Assembly: GCA_916613615.1 (NCBI GenBank)
Contig: OU744730.1
Span: 23,128,406-23,192,405, forward strand
Direction: 5' to 3'
Origin: Steromphala cineraria
Lineage: Eukaryota > Mollusca > Gastropoda > Trochida > Trochidae
Length of the DNA: 64,000 nucleotides
The translations under genes and the position numbers were made by a program. The notes under the pieces were generated by a model. It was not told the origin of the DNA and did not search any database. It worked only from the letters and a program-made list of their open reading frames with translations. Numbering within the stretch: the first letter of the stretch is position 1; every line of letters begins with the position of its first letter. Positions 36,621 to 47,456 of this stretch are shown here, in pieces.

Positions 36621-37905
36621 GGTACCATTCATGATCATGAAACTCCAGAATGTCTTTATCTAAATTTTATTAAGTCAGAAATTCAGTCATTACATATAGA
36701 TAACAAATCAAAACAGTTAACTTCAGAATTTAAAACAGTTTAAACCACTTCAAACAAGAACTTCCTTACTTTACAAGAATGTAATAGACGGGTCTTCTAT
36801 AGTAAGTTCAAAGTTACTCAAAAATTGCGTTCTTAGACCCGGCGTTTTCAAAGAGGCTGGTGTAAAGTTTGAGGAAATCTAGAGTAAGTTCTTGAGATTT
36901 CTCTGAAAAACTGTACATGCAATTTTCGTGCACAGAAAATTCAAATCTTTGCTGACAAGAAGTGGGAAACCAGTTTTTAGAATATACACTCAGGGGCAAA
37001 TGAAACGAGACCAACTATTAAGAGGGTAAATTACAAACTCCTGTGACTAGTGAAATGTTACAACGAACCTCTGCAATAGGCTTTTGGGTTGTGAAGTAGT
37101 ATACACGCAATTTGATTAAAAAGAGTATGATACTTTTGTAGAGAAGATATTTGCTAGTCATTCAGATTGAAGACGAGATGTTGTAGAAGTTCATAAATTT
37201 TAGAGGTCCAGGATGTGACTGTTCAAGTACACTTTGGGCCCTAAAACATGTTTTCCAATAAGCTTTTTCGCCAGAATAAAGGAAATGAAGACAGTTTAGA
37301 AAAAATAAAATGTTATCCTAACGAATGACCCTCAAAGAAATCAATTTGTTTACGGATATTACGTGTATGATGCTAGAATGCAAGCAAAAAAGTCACTTTT
37401 CACTATCCTTTCTCGTCTTGTTGGGGAGATTTTAAAACAACAAATTTTGAAAGGCGTATTTTTAAAAAACGTGACCAGACATTCATATCCTTGTTGAGGT
37501 TGCTGCTGACGATATGGAGTAACCCTGTCTCCATCGAAATTAGGAATCTATCTTAACTATCTTGCAATTCATATGGTATCGTTTCTTTTGTTCATGGTGT
37601 ATATAAGATATAGATACTATGGTTTCCTCCCATATGTCAAGTCAAAGGAACTGATAAACGTCATGATGTATATCCGAGTGTGTCAATTTCATCACTATCG
37701 ACTTGGTTTGTTCCTTAGGAATCTTCGTGTAAAGGATGAACAAAATCCAGTGAATGATTCTTGGATATGGCTGCTAGGTGAGATGTGAAAGTGTATGACA
37801 CTACATCAATTTGCGAAATGTGCAAAAATCCATTTAAATGTAGTTATTACCAAGTCGTGATACATAAGACCTACGGACACTATCAAACGCTTTTAAATCA
37901 CGATT
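36621..37905. other. Downstream flank of the lectin gene
   Basis: This lies 3' of the lectin gene on its strand. No clear AATAAA was found on the minus strand within the first 350 bp after the stop, so the mRNA end is unknown. No other gene is supported; 66- to 71-codon frames here show no domain. Confidence 0.4.
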
Positions 37906-38123
37906 TTACATGAAAATATAGAATCGCCACCCATCGTTGTTAGCGTTCGAGGTCCGTGTACTGTTGAACAGCTGACAGAAGTCCACTGCTGGATTGAACC
38001 CAAAAGCCGAGCAGCTAGGGTCTTGGTGACACATCTTTCCACAGGAAGCCACGTTAGGAGCGGATATTTCGGCCGTGAATTCCGCATCAATGGTTTTCTG
38101 CACTTGTCGCTCAAACATCAGTC
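37906..38123 (-). CDS. Lectin gene exon 4 (PAN-like module and stop)
   Basis: The acceptor is TCCTTTACAG. It encodes residues 168-239 and ends at TAA (37908-37906). Its four cysteines are spaced C-x3-C-x5-C-x11-C, followed by a C-terminal GWRFYIFM. The tail may form the last beta strand of a minimal apple fold (inference). Confidence 0.9.
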
Positions 38124-41100
38124 CTGTAAAGGACAATCAGTATTATGTCAATATATACGCTTTCCAGTTTTGGATAATTTAAATTGGCATGGCTTCACGA
38201 ATTCAAAAAGAAATATTATCGTTTGAGGAAATACAACGAGAAGACTTGAGATAACCCTTAATATTTACTTTACTCAAACAAGAAACAATAGGCAGTAGTT
38301 TTACTTACTTGTCCTGTCAACTACAATCACTTGAACCTCACACAGTGTCAAAATATCAGAGAAATTATTTGTTGGTTTGGTTATTTTGACAAATCGTCCA
38401 AAAACGATTGGGTCACAGATGAGGGTTTCCACAGCCCCGTCTGGAACGGCACCTGCTCTCGTGGTGCAGATGCTGCCATTACTGACGTCATCAGTAGATA
38501 CCCAAACTGTGAAGTCATGAAGGCGGTTTCCTGGAGTATAAAAAACATATATTTACAATATTAAGTTATTTACAGTATTATTCTTCTTTAAGATATTTAT
38601 TCTTATTTGTTTTGACTTTGAATGTTGCTGCAAACTGCAAAATCAGGCAATTTTGTCCAAATGCAATTAATATGACATTGAATTCATGAGTTTCTGACTA
38701 AAGTCGTTATTTTCTCATCGTTTGAACCATTGTAAATGTACTGGCAAATTCCATACAGTTGTAAGTTTAAGTCGAGTATCATTGTAGTATATACAATCCT
38801 GCTACATCAGCGCATGTAAGTTCACACAGTTTCTACTAAACGCTTATATCCAGGCAAATGGCTGATCGCTGAGCGTTCGTTTCCAGCCAATTATTAAATG
38901 TCGTTATTCGAGGATCCTTTTGGCTGAAATATTGGTGCGATTCATGTTATTGGCATTTCTTACGGGGATACATATACGCTGATGTAGCAAGGCAAGTGAG
39001 TTTTTGACAGAAGATAAAGATATTCTCTATTTACCTGATGCGTTTCTGTTGCGAACCCGGACGGAATGTATGATATAGTTCTTTTCCAGATCGATGCGCC
39101 ACCAGGGAGTATAGTCGTAGTGAGCGGTGCTTGCACATTGTGCAATGTCGTGCCCAACGTCATCATCAATGGCATTGGTGGCCACTAAGTCTATGCCTGC
39201 TTGTAGATAGTTCGTACTTTGGGAGCAGGTCTTGTTCGGGGCAGCATTGAACAATGTAAGCGTCGAAACTGAAAGAAAAATTGAAAACCAAATACTGAAT
39301 TGCGATATAGTCACTTAAAATCACAACCTTAGAGGTCGTCCCTGTATGATTTCGAAAACCACTTGAACAATGTCTTGGAGCAATTTAAATAGATTTAGCT
39401 CAGCGTTTTTTCTTGTCGTACTGTTGATTTAAGAGTGACCGGTAAAAGGCCCGCTGATCTCTGATATTAGCCGCTCAGCCAATCAGAAAAGATGCCCTAT
39501 CTCGTTGTAGGCTGTCACATACTTAAAGATGCTATATCATACTTGCAATGTTTTTTAAGTACTTTTAATGTATACGTTGTATTTTTAGAAAAATCCAGCG
39601 ACCAACCTTGAGGAAATCGGACCAAAATTCATCAAATAGGAGATAATTTACAAAAAAATACCGAAACGGCAGTCGACATAATGTACTTGAAAACCGTCTT
39701 TGTCGCGCTCTACTGGATTTTATATTCTTTTTCTCCAAATAAGGTATTCGTTGTTGTCAAAGTTGATACCCATCGAACGCAATTACGGTAGTTGAGACAC
39801 GGTGTACATCCTACAAGCATAATGATTACGTCACCGAAAGCGGGTTCGCAAAATGACATGCCCTTTCCAGGCGGGGTACTGTGCTTGAAGCGTCGAAATA
39901 AGTATTTTATTGTTGATTAAACAATCTAAATATGATATCAAAATTTCGACGAAAGATTTTTCTACAAAGTGATGTATTTCATTTCTCAATAGCTAAGTTT
40001 CATCCTGAACCGCTTGCAAGTATGATACAGCATCTTTAAAACATTGCAGTTCTCATTGATCCTGTGTGGAGTTCAGTTTTATTCAGAAAACCCTGAGTGA
40101 CCATCTCGATGAATAATTCGATTGCTGAGATGTATGTTTAGATTAGAATTATTTATAATCAAATAGTATGTGCTTTCAAGTTGTCATTGACCAACATTGA
40201 TTGCACACCGCAAAGAATCTTAGGCGACGAATAACAATCACAGAAGTTGAGAAAGCTACTTATTAAAAATGGCCGGCCTGTTAGGGAAGACAACTGTTTC
40301 ATTACAAAAATCTTTGTTCCAATTTCTTTCATTGCTTTTTAAAAGAATTACACAAAAGAGTAAATATTTTTAGTCTTCAAACCAAAACCATTTCATGCAA
40401 CCAACATATCATCATCGTATTGCTAATTTCTTTATCAATGACAATACCGAAATTTGATGCCTAACAATGCATCAATCGACACACTGTCGTTGAGAACAGG
40501 ACATGAGATATCACACGTTTCTTCAGTTCATAAGATGATTCCTCGATTTGGAATTGTTTGTGACGCCGAATTCGATTGATCGCTTCGCAGGTTCCTTATT
40601 TGTAAACGACAGGTCAACGGGACTCATACTATCGATGTTAGATAGAAAGTATTACCAAATAAACGTATTTAGAATGTTCCTGGAGAAGCTGAAGTATATC
40701 AGGAGACTTCATTTTTAAAGAGTATCACATAATTTGCCCGGCAGGCGAGCCGATGTTCTATGTCAACACATCTAAAGAGATTTATTTAACTTTTATATCT
40801 TGATTATCGTAAAATATAAATAACAATAGATACATGAAATAACCCATGTTCACAAAAGGACTCAATAAGTATTTCAAATGGGCGAAATAAACATGTAGTA
40901 TTTATCAATCAATTGCATGACACTTATACTAACAGTCTAGACCATATTATTCGTACCTACAAATACAGGGAAAACATGATTGCAAATAACAAACAGATGC
41001 CCACATGGTATAAGTCCTGAAGTTTCATCAGTTAAATGAAATTAATGATACAAAGTGTAATCGATTTTGTTGAACACCAACTGTTAAAGTTTGTGTAGAT

Positions 41101-41622
41101 ATGATATAATCAAGAAATATGTCGTTAACTAAGTATCAAATGTTCCGTTTGGTCAAGTAACTAGTCCTCGGTCCGTTGTAATGTTTCTCTACCTCGTCGT
41201 GAGTCAATACACAACGTTACAGACAATAGACCTGTTATTGGGTCAGTACGAAATTTATTGATGTCAACATTCGAGTACCGATTTGATTGTATAATGAATT
41301 ACAAATTAGATAGATAATGGCAGTCTGCCTGAATTCCAAATTCATATTCCGATTCAAAAGTATTTGAAAATATTCCATATTAACTCCATATGAATATTCC
41401 ATACGCCTACGATGAGCACTACTCAATCGAGTCAGTGTAAAATAACACATGTCCAAAGCTATATTCATTACTAACAAGAGATTTTTGTCTAAGAAAAACA
41501 TTTCCAAAAATAGTCTATTGAAAGATTAAGTGCTTGTGAAATAAAACTTGAATAAAAAGCTCGTAAAAACTCTTACCACAAGACATCGATAGATACAGCA
41601 AACACAATCTTGTCACCCACAT
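37906..41622 (-). CDS. Secreted F-type lectin (fucolectin) with PAN/apple-like C-terminus; four exons
   Basis: Coding exons are 41622-41577, 39268-39035, 38530-38309 and 38123-37906 (720 bp, 239 residues plus TAA). All introns are GT-AG and every junction is phase 1. Residues 1-24 form a signal peptide starting MWVTRLCLLYLSMSC. Residues 25-163 form an FTP (F5/8-type-C-like) domain with NAIDDD, WWRIDL (71-76), SVRVRNR and GRFVKI. Residues 169-239 resemble a PAN/apple module: C195, C199, C205 and C217 in CGKMCHQDPSCSAF and FCQLFNS. N-glycosylation sequons occur at N27, N91, N111, N149 and N221. F-type lectins bind fucosylated glycans in extracellular recognition and innate immunity. The sugar-binding His/Arg set could not be confirmed, so binding is unproven. 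No frameshift or stop was seen; the last 71 residues are shorter than a full PAN domain. Confidence 0.9.
38309..38530 (-). CDS. Lectin gene exon 3 (second half of FTP domain)
   Basis: The acceptor is TATACTCCAG and the donor GTAAGT. It encodes residues 94-168 (parts), starting NRLHDFTVWVS and ending TLCEVQVIVVDRT, with C115, C132 and C157. The join with exon 2 gives NASG-NRLHDF, which fits the family's FNR...L.DF pattern across the junction. Confidence 0.92.
38794..38992. mobile_element. Diverged copy of the CATCCTGC foldback family in intron 2
   Basis: The left end AATCCTGCTACATCAGCGCA is mirrored at the right by ATACGCTGATGTAGCAAGG. These are the termini of the element at 45107-45545. The interior is non-coding and no target duplication is recognisable. 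It lies between exons 2 and 3 of the lectin gene and does not touch the splice sites. Confidence 0.75.
39035..39268 (-). CDS. Lectin gene exon 2 (first half of FTP domain)
   Basis: Preceded by a pyrimidine-rich acceptor TTTTTCTTTCAG and followed by the donor GTAAAT. It encodes residues 16 (part) to 94 (part), including the end of the signal peptide, C30, C60 and the WWRIDL core. An open frame continuing upstream into the intron is an artefact; the acceptor defines the exon start. Confidence 0.92.
39533..40039. mobile_element. MITE family C in intron 1 (TTAAAGATGCTATATCATAC ends)
   Basis: TTAAAGATGCTATATCATAC followed by TTGCAA is mirrored by TTGCAAGTATGATACAGCAT followed by CTTTAA. The element is 507 bp with no coding capacity. 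The TTAA-type ends resemble those of families A and B, although the internal sequences are unrelated. Confidence 0.88.
41577..41622 (-). CDS. Lectin gene exon 1 (signal peptide)
   Basis: ATG at 41622; 15 codons plus one base, ending TCTTGTG before the donor GTAAGAG. It encodes a short, basic-then-hydrophobic leader (residues 1-15). The ATG is the one that joins in phase with exon 2: the leftover G plus TT makes Val16. Confidence 0.85.
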
Positions 41623-41690
41623 GTCAACAGTTCTAATTTTTATGAGCCGCTTGTAACAGTGTTGTGTCGTTGGGAGCCAAAGCGTCCTCC

Positions 41691-41699
41691 CTCTATATG
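41691..41699 (-). promoter_or_regulatory. Possible TATA box of the lectin gene
   Basis: On the minus strand CATATAGAG lies about 70 bp upstream of the ATG. A 5' untranslated region of about 40 nt would follow if transcription starts around 41660. Support is positional only. Confidence 0.4.
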
Positions 41700-42369
41700 T
41701 GCGTTGCTTATCAAACCTTGAGGTGATTGATTAAAGCGAGACGAGCCCATAGTACAATTAGCGAAGCGTAATATCAATATGTCAATATTTACCTTTACAT
41801 TTTGGAGTATGTATTATTTAGAGTAAAACAGAAAGTTATGCATAGATCGTTTTACAATATGTAGGACTCAGTTCGAACAATTCTTTCAATGATACTCACT
41901 ATACTAACAATGTCACACAACACGTATTTACACAGTCATACTAATAACAAATAAAGGATAAAAAATCTATCAAATTAACATACTTTAGGAAACACTTCAT
42001 CTTTCTATCATGTTTATGCAATAGTTATAAAAGAAGTATAAAAAAACAGTACGCCATCTGCTTTATATTCATAAACATGTAATATTGTTATCCCTAAACG
42101 TCGTAAGAAATAGATTTTTGTTACCTCTTCCATTTAAATACAACTTAAATAAAGTTTCAAGCTCAGAAGCGCTTAATTGGTATACGGAACAATCATAAAT
42201 TATAATGTGTAGGGGTGTCTTTTGTTATAAATTCCCTTGCAAAATACATATTTTGTGCATCAGAAAAAACAAAAATTTCTTTAAGCTGTGTAACTAATAT
42301 CAATTAACAGTGATGTAGCCATTATGTATCTTGATGCTCATATGTTTGTTGACAATATATTTCCAATCT
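41700..42369. other. Upstream flank of the lectin gene
   Basis: AT-rich DNA with no further exon, no CpG-rich block and no repeat ends recognised. Confidence 0.35.
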
Positions 42370-42810
42370 GATGAATAATGGGTCTGTGGCCCTTTTACTG
42401 TAATAAACTCTCTCTCCCCTCTCCGGTAGAAGATGTGGACTTGGGCACTAATAAGTTGGTGACAAATCTCCCTCGTGCCCCCACCACTGGACTCATTACC
42501 TTATCGTGGTGTGGTGGTTTGTGTGCTTCGGCGACCCCTAGAGGTGTGCCAGCTGGAGTTAACATGCTCCTGGTAGGGTCACCCAAGCTGGACAGTTCGA
42601 CGGATAGAAGACAGACCAAACGTGAGTCCTTATAAAACCTGGTTTCTATCTCTCACTTTGCCTTTCTTTCCGTCTTTTCCCTCATCCTTTCGATCCCTTT
42701 CTCCCTTTTCTATCTACTCTATTTTGGATGGCAACATCCACGTGTTTAATAACTGAAATATTGTTCAAAACACGTTAAACACCAACTCACACACTCACTC
42801 ACTCACCCCT
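42370..42810 (+). mobile_element. LINE-like repeat fragment, plus orientation
   Basis: The segment has TTATCGTGGTGTGGTGGTTT followed by GTGTGCTTCGGCGACCCCTA, a CT-rich middle, and a CACT short tandem end (about 42785-42808). From 42498 to 42805 it is the inverted copy of 43558-43309. The wording resembles the untranslated part of non-LTR retrotransposons, but no reverse transcriptase is present in this fragment. Confidence 0.6.
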
Positions 42811-43308
42811 CGTGCCCTTTTCAATCGTTTTTACTAAGAAGCTAACTACAATGTTTATAATAAATGGTAGATTTTTGTGTGTGAGAGGCGTTATAACCGT
42901 GTTGATAAATACCAAAGGAATATGATAACCCCACTATCAAGGAAATCACATTCTTGGTTATCTATAAGCTGACGTAATGCTGCAAATACCAATTTATACA
43001 TTGGAATCTTTATCTCCACCACATCAGAACATTTAACCTGATTAGTGAATAAAGCAAAATCTGGTCTGATTAACATGTTTAGTTAATACAGCAAAATATC
43101 TAATTAGAGGACGAACAGAAAAAGGTTTAAGGTGAAAGAAAAAAGGATTCCCGAAGTAATTTGATCTTAGTGAAAGACTCTGTAGATAACATTGTCATAG
43201 TTATTATCATTAAGGGTACAATAACATGAAATTATATTAAAACGACATCTTTTATACACACTGTTATCCATGTTCATATTAATGATTTGTAACTATGCAT
43301 GTGAGCGG

Positions 43309-43558
43309 GTGAACGAGTTAGGGTTTAACGTGTTGTCAACAATATTTTCAGCTATTTAACACGTGGATGATGCCATCCAAAATAGAGAAGACAAATCAGG
43401 GAGAAAGGGATCGAAAGGATGAAGGAAAGAAAGGCATAGTGAGACATGGAGAGCAGGTTTTAGGACTCATATTTGGTCCGGTTTCTATTTACAAGCGACA
43501 GCTGGCATAGCTGTCGGGTCGTCGAAGCACACAAACCACCACACCACAAAAGGTAATT
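43309..43558 (-). mobile_element. LINE-like repeat fragment, minus orientation
   Basis: Reverse-complementing this segment gives CCTTTTGTGGTGTGGTGGTT through to CACGTTAAACACCAACTC-like text, matching 42498-42805 in order with substitutions and a few deletions. Together the two fragments make a large inverted repeat with a spacer of about 500 bp. Confidence 0.65.
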
Positions 43559-43631
43559 AGCAATTGTTATGACAAGGTCACTAGATATAAAATTCCTTGT
43601 AAACACGATAACTTGAAACGATTCTGTGCTA

Positions 43632-43843
43632 TGAAACTCTACTTTTGCATATATTATCCCTTAGAAGTAAACAATTTTGAAAGGTTTTGGATACTGAACA
43701 GGTAGAAGGCTGAACAGGGGAAATCGAAACCCCCATTACCGGGACTGCTCTGCATTTTTGTGTCCCGCAAACCCTAATCTAGTTAGTCCATTGGTGGAAC
43801 TATGCATGTGTACATTAAGATTCTAATAATTGTCTTGGGTATA
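43632..43843 (+). repeat. 212-bp segment duplicated at 46622-46833 (donor-like copy)
   Basis: The segment starts TGAAACTCTACTTTTGCATA and ends AATAATTGTCTTGGGTATA. It is the same as 46622-46833 except for one base by eye. It has no flanking direct repeats here, so this is probably the source copy. Confidence 0.85.
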
Positions 43844-44017
43844 AAATCATCACAGTTTATTAAAACCACGTATTTGAGACACGGTTTTATATACATAAAT
43901 GATTTATAACCATGCATGCATATGTTGGATGAAACAATGTAAGTACAATCTTTAAACACCGTTGATAACCTTCACGACTCGATCTTCGTCGGTTTTTATT
44001 ATTCCAGTATATCATGT

Positions 44018-44150
44018 TATTAATCAAGTTTTTCCGTATTGGTCCAGTTACAGGTCCAGGGTCTGCTGTATTGGCCCGAGTCGAAGCCAAGGGCCAATAC
44101 AGAAGACCGAGGACCTGTAACTGCGCCATTACGAAAATCTTGATTAATGG
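44018..44150. repeat. Foldback repeat with GTATTGGCCC arms
   Basis: The left arm ATTAATCAAGTTTTTCCGTA followed by TTGGTCCAGTTACAGGTCC is mirrored on the right by GGACCTGTAACTGCGCCATT followed by ACGAAAATCTTGATTAAT. Arms of about 60 bp surround CGAGTCGAAGCCAAGG. Nearby (44315-44395) the motif TCGTATTGGCCC is repeated three to four times at 17-20-bp steps, as if shed from the same element. Confidence 0.8.
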
Positions 44151-45106
44151 CGTTTTTATTAATTAACTTCTTTGTAATTTACTTGCACAACATTAGTGAG
44201 TTAATTTTTACAGAAATCAAAATTATCAATGAGTTTGATGAACTGTCATATATGTTTAAGGTTTTAAAGCGACAGCTTCGGACTCTCGCCATTGGTGTGT
44301 ATGCGCATGCTCAGACTTGTATTAGCCCAGTCTGCTCGTATTGGCCCTGTTTTGCTCGTATTGGCCCAGTTTTCCTGTTTTGGCCCAGTTGTGGATTCGT
44401 AAAGTGAATGCCGTATAAATTGTATAAGTGCCATATTATTGATAGTTAATTAGTAATGTTGTTTATTGTCTATGTAGACGTGAATGGGGCTATTAGGAGA
44501 ACTTACTTAATTCAAACACGGTCGCCTCTACGCCCAATCAAGCATTAAACACTATTGGATATGAAATCAATTGTCACAATGTCACAATGTGTAACGAACC
44601 GATATATTTTGTAGTTTAAAATATATTGTTGACATATGTGTGTAAATACCATTGTCTCATGTTTAGCATTTTATGTTGGCCGCACAAACTACATATTTAT
44701 TGGGCATCGATATCTCAAGTACATTGGACTCTTTCATATCATTTTCTTAAGTAGAAAATACAAACTCCAATATCGAATTGGGACATAAAACAAGGAATAC
44801 ATTGCACATTACCTGAAGTGTTTGTACTCATCCTAGGAGATCCACGGCCTTATTTCATTGACATTATTGTACCTGAAAATAATATAAATATATTGATATA
44901 TATATAAATATATATATTAATACAAGCGGTTAACGGACCTAATAAACACCGTAAGTGCTTACCTAATATATTTGCGTAAGTTACAGAAAACGTACGAAGC
45001 AAGAGCATGCGCCTTCAACATGTGATTACCGTTTCGTTGGAGATAAATACTATTAAACAGTTTCCCTGAGGTTATTTCGTTGAAGCTTTGAATTCGAAGA
45101 CAAAAC

Positions 45107-45545
45107 CATCCTGCTGCATCAGCGTATATGTCTCCGCTAATGCTACAACCTATCCCCTGATATCCTCCTATAGTCTTCTGTCGTATCGCTGACGGGTGGT
45201 TGCTCAGCGCTATTTATAGCATGTCTGTTTTCAGTCAAACTATTTCGAACTCCATACACTGTTGTCTAGTGATGTCGCACGTGGAAATCTAAGAGCGCGT
45301 GATTTGGAGCTCAGCGGGAGACTGCAATGAGAATCAGATTTATTATCTAATAGCACTCCTATAAGTTAATTTGAATCACGAGGTGAGCACGCGGAACGAA
45401 GCCAAGAAACTAGTTTGCCGCAATCGCTGAAAGGGCATCATTTGATTGGCTTGCTATATATAGCGATACGACAGAAGACTATAGGAGGATATCAGGGGAT
45501 AGGTTGTAGCAATAGCGGAGACATATACGCTGATGTAGCAGGATG
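45107..45545. mobile_element. CA...TG foldback element with perfect 9-bp target duplication
   Basis: The left end CATCCTGCTGCATCAGCGTA and right end TACGCTGATGTAGCAGGATG are inverted. The arms run about 90 bp through GTCTCCGCTAATGCTACAAC and ATAGTCTTCTGTCGTATCGC. AGACAAAAC is identical at 45098-45106 and 45546-45554. Non-coding, 439 bp. A shorter relative lies in the lectin gene's intron 2. Confidence 0.94.
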
Positions 45546-45810
45546 AGACAAAACCAGGTTAGTTGAGTAATAGATGTTGATCCAACCTCTGATTCAATTA
45601 GACTTTTTTGCGGGTATGATTTCGAACAGCCTGATTGGGTGCAGTCAGAGTTAGTTGTGCATTCACCAGAGTAACGAAAAACGCCTCAGTGACATTACAG
45701 TTTCAAAATGAGAATTGATTAAGAAATAAATGTCATCATCATAGTGAATGAAACATTGCTATATTTTGTGTCACACTATCTGCAACAGTTCAAATTCTTG
45801 CATTTTTTCC

Positions 45811-45900
45811 GGACCGAGTCCCATGCGGGATACGAACCCACAACCGCCACCAATGACCAAACCACAACTCACAATCCCACCCCTTACGCCATCCACGACA
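45811..45900 (-). repeat. tRNA-like SINE head
   Basis: On the minus strand GGATGGCGTAAGGGGTGG (box A-like, at 45894-45877) precedes GGGTTCGTATCCC (box B, at 45839-45827) at tRNA-like distance. It is then followed by GCATGGGACTCGGTCC. The box A is imperfect and an acceptor stem is not evident, so this is more likely a SINE or tRNA remnant than a tRNA gene. Confidence 0.5.
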
Positions 45901-46621
45901 ATGGAGGACAAACTAACGATCGTTAACTTCTTGTTACATTCATTACCCCTCTACAAACATAGATGTTGATTTGCACAACGCCAAGAGCTATGGTAAATGC
46001 CATTTCGACAGTGAAAGTGATCTAATTGGCAGAACATTTTCAAATGGTTTGTGGTACATTTTTTGCCGCTAGCAAAACCTACCGGAAACGAGCAAACTCG
46101 TCTGTTATAAACTGATGATGGGTGCATAGTATGACTCGAACTACATGTAACTCTTGGGAGTGAATGGGTTTTATAGTTTCAAAGATGTGCTTGGTTAGGC
46201 CTAGGACAACAATTCATTAGAACAAGAAAACTCAGGATTAGTTTTTTTTTATATTTCCAAAATATAGTCCAAGAATTTAAGGTAATTATCAGATATCACT
46301 GGACAACAGATTGAATCATAAAGTGATTTCTCTCCAAGATTTCAATTCCTTTAATTCATATCTGTTTTGTAGGCCACTTGATCATGTACTTATGGAATAC
46401 AGTTTTCAACATTAAAGAAGCTAAGAAAAAAAAGCCAATAGCTAGCTAATAAAAAAACTCAAAAGCAATAACGAGTGACGAATGTTCTTATCTGGAATCT
46501 GTCGGTGAGATCTAAATATTGAATGATGAAATAAAAGTTTAAGTAGACTCAGAGAATTTGCTATTTATCTTGCTTTCACAGAGGCTGCACCAAAATACAT
46601 AGAGTATATTATTAGTGATTG

Positions 46622-46833
46622 TGAAACTCTACTTTTGCATATATTATCCCTTAGAAGTAAACAATTTTGAAAGGTTTTGGATACTGAACAGGTAGAAGGC
46701 TGAACAGGGGAAATCGAAACCCCCATTACCGGGACTGCTCTGCATTTTTGTGTCCCGCAAACCCTAATCTAGTTAGTCCATTGGTGGAACTATGCATGTG
46801 TACATTAAGATTCTAATAATTGTCTTGAGTATA
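46622..46833 (+). mobile_element. 212-bp insertion with 20-bp flanking duplication
   Basis: This is a near-identical copy of 43632-43843 placed 3 kb downstream. It is bracketed by GAGTATATTATTAGTGATTG at 46602-46621 and again at 46827-46846. The insert proper is about 205 bp and has neither terminal inverted repeats nor a poly(A) tail. A 20-bp duplication is longer than most transposases make and could fit a retrotransposition or a templated break-repair event. Confidence 0.88.
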
Positions 46834-47087
46834 TTATTAGTGATTGTCATACATTTTGCAAATTAAAAGACTTTCCGATGTGTCTTATTATTTCATAAAG
46901 CATCGGTAAATAATGGTGCTTTTTAATTGTACATCTTTCTTTTGTAAACATACTGAAGCTTAGGTCAATGGCCCGTTATACGTTATAAGCTGAAAATAAA
47001 ACGGTTATTTAAAATGATAAAAAATATGCTATAATAGATTTATATTTCTGTATGAAAAATACGACAGAGTTTACCAACCATCTTTGC

Positions 47088-47456
47088 TTAAAGGGGCAGC
47101 AGCACGTTTTTAGGGGGAATATAAGGTGATGTCAGGAAAGTTAAAATAAAATTAATGGTTCCAATTGAAAGACAATGTATTTAAACTAAATGAAGCAGTA
47201 ATAATTCAAATATATAACGTAAAGTTTAACCATGCGACTCCTTTTTGTTACACAAAATGAATTCAAGGTGTTCACACAAAAAATGGCCCCCTAGATTTTA
47301 TGTAAATCCTCATACTTTGTCCTCTGACTATGGGTGATTGACTTGTGTAATACGATTGTTGACACTGTCAATATAATACATTTAGCATTAACTTACAATT
47401 ATAAGCAACATATTTAAAATATAAAATTGTCAAAAAACGTGCTACTGCCCCTTTAA
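47088..47456 (-). mobile_element. MITE family A, copy 4 (inverted orientation)
   Basis: The ends TTAAAGGGGCAGCAGCACG and CGTGCTACTGCCCCTTTAA are present. The interior reads as the reverse complement of the copies at 8007 and 51701. TTAA lies at both borders. Non-coding. Confidence 0.92.

Noticed and set aside
39269..39314. Upstream extension of lectin exon 2 with its own ATG and hydrophobic stretch
   Set aside because: It looks like a signal peptide, but a strong TTTTTCTTTCAG acceptor lies inside it and exon 1 at 41577-41622 joins in phase with a better leader. The ATG here is intronic.
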